A DNA stretch of 64,000 bases from Pseudomonas ekonensis (lineage in GTDB: Bacteria; Pseudomonadota; Gammaproteobacteria; Pseudomonadales; Pseudomonadaceae): assembly GCF_019145435.1 (NCBI RefSeq), contig NZ_JAHSTS010000001.1:2742001-2806000 (forward strand), read 5' to 3'. A program made the position numbers and the translations under genes. The notes below the pieces were generated by a model. It ran no database searches. It was not told the origin of the DNA and saw nothing but the letters and a program-made list of their open reading frames with translations. This document shows positions 26,495 to 36,380 of the stretch, piece by piece (positions within the stretch are counted from its first letter, which is position 1; every line of letters starts with the position of its first letter).

Positions 26495-27391
26495 TCACTG
26501 GATCGACGTGGTCAAGGGCGCCGCCGGCGCTGTCAGCAGCCCTTTGACGGCGGCCGAAAAGCACTCCACCTGCAGCGGGTATTCCTGCCCCATCAACCGC
26601 CCCTTGCCGTACCAGACGATGCCGCCCTGACTCAGGATCAGACCGTTGCGGCCAAACTCGAAGACACTGCCCACCGAGCTGCTGAACACAAAGCGGCTGT
26701 CGTCCATCTGCAGCAGTTTGTACTGGGTGTTCGCCGGCGGCAGCTGTTCCTTGATGCGTTGCAGGTACGTCGGAGCCAGGCGGGCAAACAGCTGCCCGGC
26801 CTGTTCGCGGTACTGCGGGATCGTCAGGCCAGGGCTGCGCTGCAGCTCAACGGCGATCAAGGCGAAGACATCGGCGTTGGCCCGCGCCACCGCCAGTTTC
26901 ACCGACAGCGTCGACGTCAGCAGCGCGTTGTCGATCTGCAGCGACGACCGCTCCGGCTGGCCGTTGGCGGCCGGCACGGTGACGGGGCGCATGAACTCGG
27001 CCACGTTGACGGTCGACAGCACCGTCGTCGCCAGGTACGCCGCGCACGCTGAGGCTTGCCCGGCCCGGTCGCCGTTGATCAGCAACGAGAGCGGGCTGCC
27101 CTGCCGGGGCAATGTCTGCGCGTCGATTCCCTGCTGCGTGAGGAACGCGTTGACCTGTTCCTGTTTCGCCTCACCCCGCGCCAACCCGCAAAGCTGCTCC
27201 ATCATCAGGGTCTGGCGCGGTTCGTCGAACCTGGGCGACAGCTGGAAGACCGCTTCCTGGATCACCGGCAGTGCCGGCGTGCGCAACCAGATGCGCGGCG
27301 CATCGGCCGGTTTGCCGCTGAGGAATTTGTCGTAGCCGGCCAGGGCCACGAGCATGATCAGGATGGCGACGAATACGGATTTCATGTTCAT
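26495..27391 (-). CDS. Membrane-anchored unknown protein downstream of the trimeric adhesin
   Basis: One N-terminal transmembrane helix (VFVAILIMLVALAGYDKFLSG) is followed by about 270 periplasmic residues with no recognised domain. Two Cys (LCGLARG, SACAAYL) are near the middle. It starts 51 bp after the adhesin stop on the same strand, so the two are almost certainly co-transcribed. A role in export or trimer assembly, like the TpgA/SadB-type partners of some trimeric autotransporters, is a guess from position; no OmpA-like domain is visible. Confidence 0.6.
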   Translation of the reverse strand: MNMKSVFVAILIMLVALAGYDKFLSGKPADAPRIWLRTPALPVIQEAVFQLSPRFDEPRQTLMMEQLCGLARGEAKQEQVNAFLTQQGIDAQTLPRQGSPLSLLINGDRAGQASACAAYLATTVLSTVNVAEFMRPVTVPAANGQPERSSLQIDNALLTSTLSVKLAVARANADVFALIAVELQRSPGLTIPQYREQAGQLFARLAPTYLQRIKEQLPPANTQYKLLQMDDSRFVFSSSVGSVFEFGRNGLILSQGGIVWYGKGRLMGQEYPLQVECFSAAVKGLLTAPAAPLTTSIQ

Positions 27392-27442
27392 GGTGTTTGC
27401 CTCAAGAGTTTGATCAAGACCTGCACAAGACCCATCTGCGGG

Positions 27443-30400
27443 TCACCACTGATAACCGATGCCCACCGCCACCCCGACCTTGCGCTGGGTGTCGGTGCTG
27501 CCCTGCAGCTTGGTCACCCAGCGGCCGTTGGCGGACATGTGCGATACGCCGAAGGCCAGGGACGACTGGCCGCGATAGGTGCCCGCAGCGGCCACCGTCA
27601 TGCTGGAGCCCGGCGAGTACGACTGCGGCAGGCTGGCCATCGCCATCGCACCGGCGATGCCCGCGCTGAGGATTTCGTCCTGCTGCTTGAGGTCGTTCTT
27701 CAGTTCCATGTAGCGCGAGTCGGTGTAGGCATTGGCGTTGGCGGTGATGTCCGCCACGCTGCTGTTCAGCTGGTCGAGGTTCACCGCATCCGTGCCGCGG
27801 GTGCCCGCCGCAAGGTTGGTGAGCTGCCGCTCGTTGCCGCTGCTGCCGAGCGATACGCTGTTGTCGCGATCCGCCACCGAGTTGGCGCCCAGGGCTGCGG
27901 CATTCCTGGCCGACGCCTTGGCGCCGTTGCCCAGCGCCACCGAGTTCTCCCCGCTGGCCTGGGACCGCGTGCCGACCGCCGCGCTGTTCTTGCCGGACGC
28001 CACCGCCCCCGCGCCCCCGGCGAGCGAATCGGCGCCCGTGGCTTTGGGCTTGGCCGCCGCGTTGCCGTTGCTCACCTGGAACATGCCGTCGGTGCCGTTC
28101 TTGATGTTGGCGACATCCCCCTCCACCGAGGTGATGCGGCCGTCCTGCTGACCGGCGTTGGCCCCCAGGTTGGCGATCGAGTCGTCCGTGTATTGCTTGG
28201 CTTCGGCCACCGCGCCGTCGAGCTGGCGCACGTTGACCGCATCGTTGGCGTTCTTGCCGTCGGCGACGTTGCTGACCGTGCGGGTCTGGCCGGTTGCGGC
28301 ATTGCCCACCGATACGGTGCCCGACGTCACGTTGTTCGCCCCGGAATATTGACCGCTGTAGGTTTCGGCGCCGCGTCCGTCATCGCTGGCGCCGCTGCCG
28401 AGCGCGACACTGCCGGCGGCGGACGCCGTGGCGCCGCTGCCCGCCGCCACCGAGCCGGTGCCCGACGCCTGGGCCTGGGCGCCCAACGCCATGGCGTCGG
28501 TGCCGGTGGCGCTGGAGTCTGCCCGGGTGGAGTTGACGTGCAGGTACTTGATGCCGCCCCCCGCGCCGATCAGGGTTTCAAGCCCGCCGACCCGACCGCC
28601 CAGGTTCGTGATGTCCGCGGTGTTCTGGTCCACCTGGTCGCCGACCGCTTTGAGTTGGGCCACGTTGACCGCGTCGTTGTCCTGCGTGCCGGCCGCCAGC
28701 CCGGTGAGCTTGCGGCTGCCCAGCGCCGTGCCGATGCCGACCTCGCCGACCGACGTCTGCGGGCCCGCCAGCCGATAGGCGCTGTAGCCCGTCTCGGCAC
28801 CGACCGTGGTGAGCGAGCTCGAACCCAGCGCCACGCTCATGGCATGGCTGGCATTGGCGCCGGCGCCCAGTGCCACGGCCTGCTCCGCCGCCGCCTGAGC
28901 CGCGCTGCCCATCGCGATCCCGGACGCCATCAACACCTGAGTGTTGCGGCCGATGGCGATGCCCCCGGCGGCGGCCTGACTGACATTGGCCTGGTTGCCG
29001 AGCCCGATGCCGTTGTCACCGTTGACCACGGTGCCGGGGCCGACGGCGACCGATTCCGTGCCGCTGGCGAGCGAGTCCGTGGGGTTGGTCGAATTGGCGT
29101 GGAAGTACAGCGTGCCGGTAGAACTCAGCGAACCCATCGCGCCGGTCAACTGGCGCAGGGTCACGGCGTCGTGGTCGTCGGTGGCGTCCGCCACGTTGGT
29201 GATCTGCCGGTAGCTGCCGGCCTTGCCCACCGACACCGAGCCCAGCAAGGTGGCATCCGACGTGTCGTAGATGATCGTCCCGGCGCCGGCGGCAATCGAC
29301 CCCGTGGTCGGTGCCAGGATCCGGTCGGCGACCGAGCCTTCGCCCAGCGCGATGCTGCCCGCCACCTGCGCCTGGCTCAGCCGGCCCAGCGCGAGGCCGC
29401 CATCCGCGCTCGCACTGGCGCCGGAACCGGCCGCGAACGAATTGACGCCGCCGGCAATGGCCTGCGGCCCGATTGCGATGCTGTCCTGACCGTTGGCTTG
29501 CGCGTCGGCCAGCGTCGAGTTGCTGTGGAAGTACTTGATGCCGGCGCCGTTGTTGACCAGGTTGTCGACGGTCTGGTTGGTCGCGAACAGCTGCGAGCCG
29601 TTCACCGCGTCGGTGCTGGTGGCGTTCAACACGCCGGCCGCAACGTTGGTCAACTTCACAGAGGTGCCCGCTGGGTTGAAGGTCACCTGGGTCTTGGTCG
29701 CGGCATCGTCGTACTTCACCGCCACGGCGGCGGTGTTGGTCACGCTGGTGTTGAGGTTGGTCAGCGCGGTGCCGACGTCACTGCTGACCAACGGGCCGGT
29801 GTTGGCGCCGGTGGCGCTGATGCTGTTGGTCGAATAGCTCGGTGCGGTCCAGGTTCCGGTGGTCGCATCCAGCGTTGCACCGCCGCCCAGTGCGGTCGCG
29901 GTGTCCTGCCCGGCCTTGTTCAATTGGCTGACGTTGACGGCATCGGTGGCACCGGAACCGGCGGCAAGGCCGGTGATGCGGCGGCCGTCGGCGCCGTTGG
30001 CGATGTTCACTTCCCCGCCCGCCGTCGCCGTTCCGCCGACACCGTAAGCTGCGTTGGCCAGCGTCGCGCCAGTCGCGGACGAGCCTGCGCCCAAGGCGAT
30101 ACTGTTGGCGAAGCTGGCGGTGGCGCCATTGCCTAACGCAATGCTGTTGGTGCTGCCGGCGATGGCGCCAGGACCCACCGCCACGCTGTCCTGACCGTTG
30201 GCTTGCGCGTCGGCCAGCGTCGAGTTGCTGTGGAAATACTTGATGCCGGCGCCGTTGTTGACCAGGTTGTCGACGGTCTGGTTGGTCGCGAACAACTGCG
30301 AACCGTTCACGGCGTCGGTGCTGGTGGCGTTCAGGGCGCCGGCTGCGACGTTGGTCAGCTTCACCGCCGTGCCGGCCGGGTTGAAGGTCACCTGAGTTTT

Positions 30401-33400
30401 CGTTGAGGCGTCGTCGTACTTCACCGCCACGGCGGCGGTATTGGTCACGCTGGTGTTGAGGTTGGTCAGGGCTGCGCCGACATCGCTGCTGACCAGCGGG
30501 CCGGTGTTGGCCCCCGTGGCGCTGATGCTGTTGGTCGAGTAGCTCGGCGCCGTCCACGCGCCAGTTGTCGCGTTGACCGCCGCGCCGCCGCCGAGGGCCG
30601 ACGCCGTGTTCTGGCTGTTGGCAAACAACTGCGAGCCGTTCACGGCGTCGGTGCTGGTGGCGCTCAACACACCGGCCGCGACGTTGGTCAGCTTCACCGC
30701 CGTGCCCACCGGGTTGAAGGTCACCTGGGTCTTGGTCGCGGCATCGTCGTACTTCACCGCTACGGCGGCGGTGTTGGTCACGCTGGTGTTGAGGTCAGTC
30801 AGCGCTGCGCCGACGTTGTTGCTGATCAGCGGGCCGGTGTTGGCGCCCGTGGCGCTGATGCTGTTGGTCGAATAGCTCGGTGCGGTCCAGATTCCGGTGT
30901 TCGCATCCAGCGTTGCGCCGCCGCCCAGTGCGGTCGCGGTGTCCTGCCCGGCCTTGTTCAGTTGGCTGACGTTGACGGCATCGGTGGCGCTGGAGCCAGC
31001 GGCAAGGCCGGTGATGCGGCGGCCGTTGGCGCCGTTGGCGATGTTCACTTCCCCGCCCGCCGTCGCCGTGCCGCCAACGCCATAAGCTGCATTGCCCAGC
31101 GTCGCGCCAGTCGCGGACGAGTTGGAGCCCAGCGCCACACCATTGGCAAGTGTCGCGCTCGCGAGCGGGCCGATGGCGACGCTGTCCTGGCCGGTCGCGC
31201 TGCTGTCGGCCAGTGTCGAGTTGCTGTGGAAATACTTGATGCCGGCGCCGTTGTTGACCAGGTTGTCGACGGTCTGGTTGGTCGCGAACAGCTGCGAGCC
31301 GTTCACCGCGTCGGTGCTGGTGGCGTTCAACACGCCGGCCGCAACGTTGGTCAACTTCACAGAGGTGCCCGCAGGGTTGAAGGTCACCTGGGTCTTAGTC
31401 GCGGCATCGTCGTACTTCACCGCCACGGCGGCGGTGTTGGTCACGCTGGTGTTGAGGTTGGTCAGCGCGGTGCCGACGTTGTTGCTGATCAGCGGGCCGG
31501 TGTTGGCGCCGGTGGCGCTGATGCTGTTGGTCGAATAGCTCGGTGCGGTCCAGGTTCCGGTGGTCGCATCCAGCGTTGCACCGCCGCCCAGTGCGGTCGC
31601 GGTGTCCTGCCCGGCCTTGTTCAATTGGCTGACGTTGACGGCATCGGTGGCACCGGAACCGGCGGCAAGGCCGGTGATGCGGCGGCCGTCGGCGCCGTTG
31701 GCGATGTTCACTTCCCCGCCCGCCGTCGCCGTTCCGCCGACACCGTAAGCTGCGTTGGCCAGCGTCGCGCCAGTCGCGGACGAGCCTGCGCCCAAGGCGA
31801 TACTGTTGGCGAAGCTGGCGGTGGCGCCATTGCCTAACGCAATGCTGTTGGTGCTGCCGGCGATGGCGCCAGGACCCACCGCCACGCTGTCCTGACCGTT
31901 GGCTTGCGCGTCGGCCAGCGTCGAGTTGCTGTGGAAATACTTGATGCCGGCGCCGTTGTTGACCAGGTTGTCGACGGTCTGGTTGGTCGCGAACAACTGC
32001 GAACCGTTCACGGCGTCGGTGCTGGTGGCGTTCAGGGCGCCGGCTGCGACGTTGGTCAGCTTCACCGCCGTGCCGGCCGGGTTGAAGGTCACCTGAGTTT
32101 TCGTTGAGGCGTCGTCGTACTTCACCGCCACGGCGGCGGTATTGGTCACGCTGGTGTTGAGGTTGGTCAGGGCTGCGCCGACATCGCTGCTGACCAGCGG
32201 GCCGGTGTTGGCCCCCGTGGCGCTGATGCTGTTGGTCGAGTAGCTCGGCGCCGTCCACGCGCCAGTTGTCGCGTTGACCGCCGCGCCGCCGCCGAGGGCC
32301 GACGCCGTGTTCTGGCTGTTGGCAAACAACTGCGAGCCGTTCACGGCGTCGGTGCTGGTGGCGCTCAACACACCGGCCGCGACGTTGGTCAGCTTCACCG
32401 CCGTGCCCACCGGGTTGAAGGTCACCTGGGTCTTGGTCGCGGCATCGTCGTACTTCACCGCTACGGCGGCGGTGTTGGTCACGCTGGTGTTGAGGTCAGT
32501 CAGCGCTGCGCCGACGTTGTTGCTGATCAGCGGGCCGGTGTTGGCGCCCGTGGCGCTGATGCTGTTGGTCGAATAGCTCGGTGCGGTCCAGATTCCGGTG
32601 TTCGCATCCAGCGTTGCGCCGCCGCCCAGTGCGGTCGCGGTGTCCTGCCCGGCCTTGTTCAGTTGGCTGACGTTGACGGCATCGGTGGCGCTGGAGCCAG
32701 CGGCAAGGCCGGTGATGCGGCGGCCGTTGGCGCCGTTGGCGATGTTCACTTCCCCGCCCGCCGTCGCCGTGCCGCCAACGCCATAAGCTGCATTGCCCAG
32801 CGTCGCGCCAGTCGCGGACGAGTTGGAGCCCAGCGCCACACCATTGGCAAGTGTCGCGCTCGCGAGCGGGCCGATGGCGACGCTGTCCTGGCCGGTCGCG
32901 CTGCTGTCGGCCAGTGTCGAGTTGCTGTGGAAATACTTGATGCCGGCGCCGTTGTTGACCAGGTTGTCGACGGTCTGGTTGGTCGCGAACAGCTGCGAGC
33001 CGTTCACCGCGTCGGTGCTGGTGGCGTTCAACACGCCGGCCGCAACGTTGGTCAACTTCACAGAGGTGCCCGCTGGGTTGAAGGTCACCTGGGTCTTGGT
33101 CGCGGCATCGTCGTACTTCACCGCCACGGCGGCGGTGTTGGTCACGCTGGTGTTGAGGTTGGTCAGCGCGGTGCCGACGTCACTGCTGACCAACGGGCCG
33201 GTGTTGGCGCCGGTGGCGCTGATGCTGTTGGTCGAGTAGCTCGGTGCCGTCCACGCGCCAGTTGTCGCATTGACCGCCGCACCGCCGCCCAATGCCGACG
33301 CCGTGTTCTGACTGTTGGCGAACAACTGCGAACCGTTCACCGCGTCGGTGCTGGTGGCGTTCAACACGCCGGCCGCAACGTTGGTCAACTTCACAGAGGT

Positions 33401-34681
33401 GCCCGCAGGGTTGAAGGTCACCTGGGTCTTGGTCGCGGCATCGTCGTACTTCACCGCCACGGCGGCGGTGTTGGTTACGCTGGTGTTGAGGTTGGTCAGC
33501 GCGGTGCCGACGTCATTGCTGACCAACGGGCCGGTGTTGGCGCCGGTGGCGCTGATGCTGTTGGTCGAGTAGCTCGGTGCCGTCCACGCACCGGTTGCCG
33601 CGTTGGCCGCCGCGCCGCCGCCGAGGGCCGACGCCGTGTTCTGGCTGTTGGCGAACAACTGCGAACCGTTCACCGCGTCGGTGCTGGTGGCGTTCAGTGC
33701 GCCGACAGCGATATTGGTCAACTTGACCGCCGCCCCCGCCGGGTTGAAGGTCACTTGAGTCTTGGTCGCAACGTTGTCGTATTTCACGGCCACGGCGGCG
33801 GTGTTGGTCACGCTGGTGTTGAGGTTGCTCAGTGCCGAACCGACGTTATTGCTGACCACCGGACCGGTGTTGGTGCCGGCAGTGTTGATACTGTTGATGG
33901 AGTAGCTCGGCGCCGTCCATGCACCGGTGGTCGCGTTGAGTGCGGCGCCGCCGCCCAGGGCCGTCGCCGAATCCTGCCCCATCTTGTTCAGTTGGCTGAC
34001 GTTGACGGCATCGGTGGCGCCGGAGCCGGCGGCAAGGCCGGTGATGCGGCGGCCGTTGGTTCCGTTGGCAATGTTCACTTCGCCGCCCGCCGTCGCCGTG
34101 CCGCCAACACCGTAAGCCGCATTGGTCAGTGTCGTGCCTGTGGCGGACGAGTTGGAGCCCAACGCCACGCCGTTGGCGATAGTCACGGAAGCATTGGCCC
34201 CCACCGCCGTGCCGCTGGCGGCAGACACCGCGGCAGAGGAACCCAGCGCCAGACCGGCGGTGCCCGCCGACGTTATCGAAGATTTAACGCCCAATGCCGT
34301 CGCATCCGTGGCCGCCACACCAACGCCCCAACCGATACCGGTCGCGTTGTTGCCCGTGACGTTGATCTGCCGTCCAAGCGCAATGGAGTTGTTGCCCGAT
34401 GCCACGGCGGCATCGCCTATCGCGATACTGATGTTACTCGCGGTGGTGGTTGAGCCCCCGCTGATCGCGATGGAGTTATCGGCTGCGCTGGAACCGCCAC
34501 CCAGATTGGCGGCGGCCATTACGCCAGGGCTGAGGGTGCCCGACGACAATGCGACCACAATAGCGGCCATGGTCGCCCGTTGGGGTGCCGGACCGCTCCG
34601 GGTCTTCTTGTCAGCCAGTTCTGACGCCACTACCCAGCAGCGCAACGAGGTGTTCCAGACCACCGAAAATATTCTGTTCAT
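27443..34681 (-). CDS. Giant trimeric autotransporter adhesin (YadA/Hia family)
   Basis: From ATG 34681 the protein has 2412 residues. It begins with an ESPR-type extended signal (MNRIFSVVWNTSLRCWVVAS). Next come YadA-like head repeats (SIALG, GVALGSNS), many neck/stalk modules (RRITGLAAGSGATDAVNVSQ, nine STDAVNGSQLF boxes, five YFHSNSTLAD boxes) and a C-terminal YadA anchor of about 100 residues ending GVAVGIGYQW. It should form a surface trimer mediating attachment or autoaggregation. A 1,701-bp in-frame tandem duplication sits in its middle. Two BvgA-like operators lie 213-247 bp upstream. Confidence 0.93.
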   Translation of the reverse strand: MNRIFSVVWNTSLRCWVVASELADKKTRSGPAPQRATMAAIVVALSSGTLSPGVMAAANLGGGSSAADNSIAISGGSTTTASNISIAIGDAAVASGNNSIALGRQINVTGNNATGIGWGVGVAATDATALGVKSSITSAGTAGLALGSSAAVSAASGTAVGANASVTIANGVALGSNSSATGTTLTNAAYGVGGTATAGGEVNIANGTNGRRITGLAAGSGATDAVNVSQLNKMGQDSATALGGGAALNATTGAWTAPSYSINSINTAGTNTGPVVSNNVGSALSNLNTSVTNTAAVAVKYDNVATKTQVTFNPAGAAVKLTNIAVGALNATSTDAVNGSQLFANSQNTASALGGGAAANAATGAWTAPSYSTNSISATGANTGPLVSNDVGTALTNLNTSVTNTAAVAVKYDDAATKTQVTFNPAGTSVKLTNVAAGVLNATSTDAVNGSQLFANSQNTASALGGGAAVNATTGAWTAPSYSTNSISATGANTGPLVSSDVGTALTNLNTSVTNTAAVAVKYDDAATKTQVTFNPAGTSVKLTNVAAGVLNATSTDAVNGSQLFATNQTVDNLVNNGAGIKYFHSNSTLADSSATGQDSVAIGPLASATLANGVALGSNSSATGATLGNAAYGVGGTATAGGEVNIANGANGRRITGLAAGSSATDAVNVSQLNKAGQDTATALGGGATLDANTGIWTAPSYSTNSISATGANTGPLISNNVGAALTDLNTSVTNTAAVAVKYDDAATKTQVTFNPVGTAVKLTNVAAGVLSATSTDAVNGSQLFANSQNTASALGGGAAVNATTGAWTAPSYSTNSISATGANTGPLVSSDVGAALTNLNTSVTNTAAVAVKYDDASTKTQVTFNPAGTAVKLTNVAAGALNATSTDAVNGSQLFATNQTVDNLVNNGAGIKYFHSNSTLADAQANGQDSVAVGPGAIAGSTNSIALGNGATASFANSIALGAGSSATGATLANAAYGVGGTATAGGEVNIANGADGRRITGLAAGSGATDAVNVSQLNKAGQDTATALGGGATLDATTGTWTAPSYSTNSISATGANTGPLISNNVGTALTNLNTSVTNTAAVAVKYDDAATKTQVTFNPAGTSVKLTNVAAGVLNATSTDAVNGSQLFATNQTVDNLVNNGAGIKYFHSNSTLADSSATGQDSVAIGPLASATLANGVALGSNSSATGATLGNAAYGVGGTATAGGEVNIANGANGRRITGLAAGSSATDAVNVSQLNKAGQDTATALGGGATLDANTGIWTAPSYSTNSISATGANTGPLISNNVGAALTDLNTSVTNTAAVAVKYDDAATKTQVTFNPVGTAVKLTNVAAGVLSATSTDAVNGSQLFANSQNTASALGGGAAVNATTGAWTAPSYSTNSISATGANTGPLVSSDVGAALTNLNTSVTNTAAVAVKYDDASTKTQVTFNPAGTAVKLTNVAAGALNATSTDAVNGSQLFATNQTVDNLVNNGAGIKYFHSNSTLADAQANGQDSVAVGPGAIAGSTNSIALGNGATASFANSIALGAGSSATGATLANAAYGVGGTATAGGEVNIANGADGRRITGLAAGSGATDAVNVSQLNKAGQDTATALGGGATLDATTGTWTAPSYSTNSISATGANTGPLVSSDVGTALTNLNTSVTNTAAVAVKYDDAATKTQVTFNPAGTSVKLTNVAAGVLNATSTDAVNGSQLFATNQTVDNLVNNGAGIKYFHSNSTLADAQANGQDSIAIGPQAIAGGVNSFAAGSGASASADGGLALGRLSQAQVAGSIALGEGSVADRILAPTTGSIAAGAGTIIYDTSDATLLGSVSVGKAGSYRQITNVADATDDHDAVTLRQLTGAMGSLSSTGTLYFHANSTNPTDSLASGTESVAVGPGTVVNGDNGIGLGNQANVSQAAAGGIAIGRNTQVLMASGIAMGSAAQAAAEQAVALGAGANASHAMSVALGSSSLTTVGAETGYSAYRLAGPQTSVGEVGIGTALGSRKLTGLAAGTQDNDAVNVAQLKAVGDQVDQNTADITNLGGRVGGLETLIGAGGGIKYLHVNSTRADSSATGTDAMALGAQAQASGTGSVAAGSGATASAAGSVALGSGASDDGRGAETYSGQYSGANNVTSGTVSVGNAATGQTRTVSNVADGKNANDAVNVRQLDGAVAEAKQYTDDSIANLGANAGQQDGRITSVEGDVANIKNGTDGMFQVSNGNAAAKPKATGADSLAGGAGAVASGKNSAAVGTRSQASGENSVALGNGAKASARNAAALGANSVADRDNSVSLGSSGNERQLTNLAAGTRGTDAVNLDQLNSSVADITANANAYTDSRYMELKNDLKQQDEILSAGIAGAMAMASLPQSYSPGSSMTVAAAGTYRGQSSLAFGVSHMSANGRWVTKLQGSTDTQRKVGVAVGIGYQW
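29820..33190. repeat. 1,701-bp in-gene tandem duplication in the adhesin
   Basis: Sequence from about 29,820 to 31,490 recurs at +1,701 bp (about 31,520 to 33,190), nearly base for base. The few differences are concentrated at the edges, where TCACTGCTGACCAAC and TTGTTGCTGATCAGC variants alternate. The period is 567 codons, so the frame is kept and the stalk is lengthened by one module set. Exact boundaries are blurred because shorter 100-bp-scale repeats flank them. Confidence 0.85.
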
Positions 34682-34893
34682 CACTGCACTGGCCTCAAGC
34701 CAGCCTCCGAAACCCGCGTCATCCATGGCGTGATGACTTCCGCCTTCAACTCGATTGCGGATACGGAGCTTTGCCGACAAACATCGAATCACGTCATTGG
34801 CCGACGGGAATTCAAACTTCGTTTGACATAGCGAACAGGCATCACAATGGAATCAAGTGAATGTATTGTCTCGACTCGATCCGCGGATTCAGT

Positions 34894-34928
34894 TAGGAAA
34901 TTTCCTGCTGTTTGTAGGAAATTTCCCA
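34894..34928. promoter_or_regulatory. Paired BvgA-like operator upstream of the adhesin
   Basis: TAGGAAA-TTTCCTG (34894-34907) and TAGGAAA-TTTCCCA (34915-34928) are inverted heptads with centres 21 bp apart, two helical turns. Both lie upstream of the adhesin start and downstream of the EAL gene's stop. Confidence 0.7.
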
Positions 34929-34963
34929 AGTAACAAACATCAATAAACTCATTTAAGCGCCCA

Positions 34964-35004
34964 TAAAAAAACGCCAAAAAACATGAGTAACTGTCTTTGG
35001 CGTT
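34964..35004 (-). terminator. Terminator of the upstream EAL gene
   Basis: On the minus strand AACGCCAAA pairs with TTTGGCGTT and is followed by a T-rich run (seven T). It separates the EAL gene from the adhesin transcript, so the adhesin must use its own promoter in the 34.7-34.96 kb gap. Confidence 0.8.
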
Positions 35005-35035
35005 ATGCACTTGCGAATGAACTTATACATACAGT

Positions 35036-36238
35036 TCAACCACTGGCCTCGATCCCCCGCTGAAGATCCAGCCAGTTCAACAGACTGGCGGCCGACATCG
35101 GCCGCGCGCACAAGTAACCTTGCCCTTGGGTACACCCCAGTTCCAGCAGCACGGTGCGCTGTTCTTCGGTTTCGATCCCTTCGACCACCACCGACATGCC
35201 CAACGCCTCGCCCAGGGCCAGGGTGCTGCTGATCACGGCCCGGCGTCGCGGTTCATGCCTAAGCCCGCGCACGAACTCGCCGTCCAGTTTGATTTCGTTG
35301 AACGGCAACTGACACAGCCGTTGCAGCGAGGAGAACCCTGCGCCGAAGTCGTCGATGGACAGACTGCAGCCCATCATCCGCAGACGCACCAGGCTTTCCA
35401 GGCTGATCGCCGGGGCCTCGAGCAGGCCCGTTTCGGTCAGCTCGAAGGTCAGCCCGGAACCGGGCAGGCCGTGCGCCGCCAACAGGGCCTGAATCCGGCC
35501 GGTCAGCAGCGGATTGACCAGTTGCCCGGCGTGCAGGTTGAACGCCACATTCAGGGCGACGCCCTGATCGAGGGTCTGACGCTGGAGCCTCAGCCCCTGC
35601 TCCAGTTGCAGGAACAGCAATTCGTCCAGCAGCCCGCAACGCTCGATCACCGGCATGAACACCGAGGGCGGCAAAACGCCTTTGAAAGGATGGTGCCAAC
35701 GGGCCAGCGCTTCGATGCTGCACACGTCACCGGTCTGCAGATTGAACTTGGGCTGAAAGTAGGTGTGCAACTGGTGGTCGGCGAGCGCCTGGCGAACCTC
35801 CTCTTCGGAGGCCGGCACGACAGGCAGCGTATCCGCTTCGTTGTCGGGTTCGTTCAGGTGCCTGGCCAGCAGCAGCTGCAAGGCCTGCGGTTGCGACAGC
35901 TTGCCGGCATCGTCCTGCAGCGCCATGCCCAGCAGCGAAATCAGTTGCCCCGCCACACTGCCCGCATCGGCCGCCAGCGCACCGCTGATGATGATCGCCC
36001 CTCCCTGCCCGGCACGCCCCAGGGTCTGCAACAGGCCCGGTACATCCTGCCGCCCCTGGCTCAGCACACACAGCGTGACGTCCACCGGACCGAACTGTTC
36101 GAGGTCCGCGAACGCCTGACGGTCATCCGCGACCACCAGAACCTCCCGGCATCCGCCCTGCCGCAGCCTGTTGGCCACCCTCAACGTGCGGGAAGCGTTG
36201 TCGCCGATAACCAAGACGCGTAGTGGGAGCATGGGCAT
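35036..36238 (-). CDS. RocR-like receiver-EAL protein 1 (degenerate receiver, intact EAL)
   Basis: This 400-residue protein has a receiver-like domain at about residues 5-120 and an EAL phosphodiesterase domain at about 150-390. The receiver lacks the phospho-acceptor: the position reads V58 in VDVTLCVLSQ. The EAL domain keeps IEALARW, FNLH, FELTETG, DDFGAGFSS, LD and EGIETEEQ, so c-di-GMP hydrolysis is expected. LVRLRMMGCSLSIDDFGAGF closely resembles P. aeruginosa RocR. Two BvgA-like operators lie 61-95 bp upstream, and the BvgS-like kinase gene is next. Confidence 0.88.
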   Translation of the reverse strand: MPMLPLRVLVIGDNASRTLRVANRLRQGGCREVLVVADDRQAFADLEQFGPVDVTLCVLSQGRQDVPGLLQTLGRAGQGGAIIISGALAADAGSVAGQLISLLGMALQDDAGKLSQPQALQLLLARHLNEPDNEADTLPVVPASEEEVRQALADHQLHTYFQPKFNLQTGDVCSIEALARWHHPFKGVLPPSVFMPVIERCGLLDELLFLQLEQGLRLQRQTLDQGVALNVAFNLHAGQLVNPLLTGRIQALLAAHGLPGSGLTFELTETGLLEAPAISLESLVRLRMMGCSLSIDDFGAGFSSLQRLCQLPFNEIKLDGEFVRGLRHEPRRRAVISSTLALGEALGMSVVVEGIETEEQRTVLLELGCTQGQGYLCARPMSAASLLNWLDLQRGIEASG

Positions 36239-36298
36239 GGAAGCAGCTCACTCTGGAAGGAATGAGCCCATTGTCCGGCGTTGAACCAGCGGTATCTC

Positions 36299-36333
36299 TA
36301 GGAAACGTCCTTTTGAATGTAGGAAATTTCCGA
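36299..36333. promoter_or_regulatory. Paired BvgA-like operator upstream of EAL gene 1
   Basis: TAGGAAA-CGTCCTT (36299-36312) and TAGGAAA-TTTCCGA (36320-36333) again have centres 21 bp apart. They fill the 142-bp gap between the kinase stop and the EAL start. Confidence 0.7.
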
Positions 36334-36380
36334 AAACTAATAGGCCATCCAGACTGCTCGGATCAGGGAGGACAGCAGAC

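Noticed and set aside
29493..33600. Regular repeats that could suggest a CRISPR-like array
   Set aside because: The repeats are coding, long, in frame and part of the adhesin stalk; there is no short repeat-spacer pattern and no cas genes.
27056..34453. Very long plus-strand open frames antisense to the adhesin (up to about 1,000 codons)
   Set aside because: They repeat with the adhesin's own DNA repeats, have no domains or ribosome sites, and follow from the GC-rich, stop-poor reverse frame of the adhesin.
34789..35010. Minus-strand 73-codon frame between the EAL gene and the adhesin
   Set aside because: It runs across the EAL terminator and both operator palindromes and has no ribosome site; regulatory DNA is the better reading.
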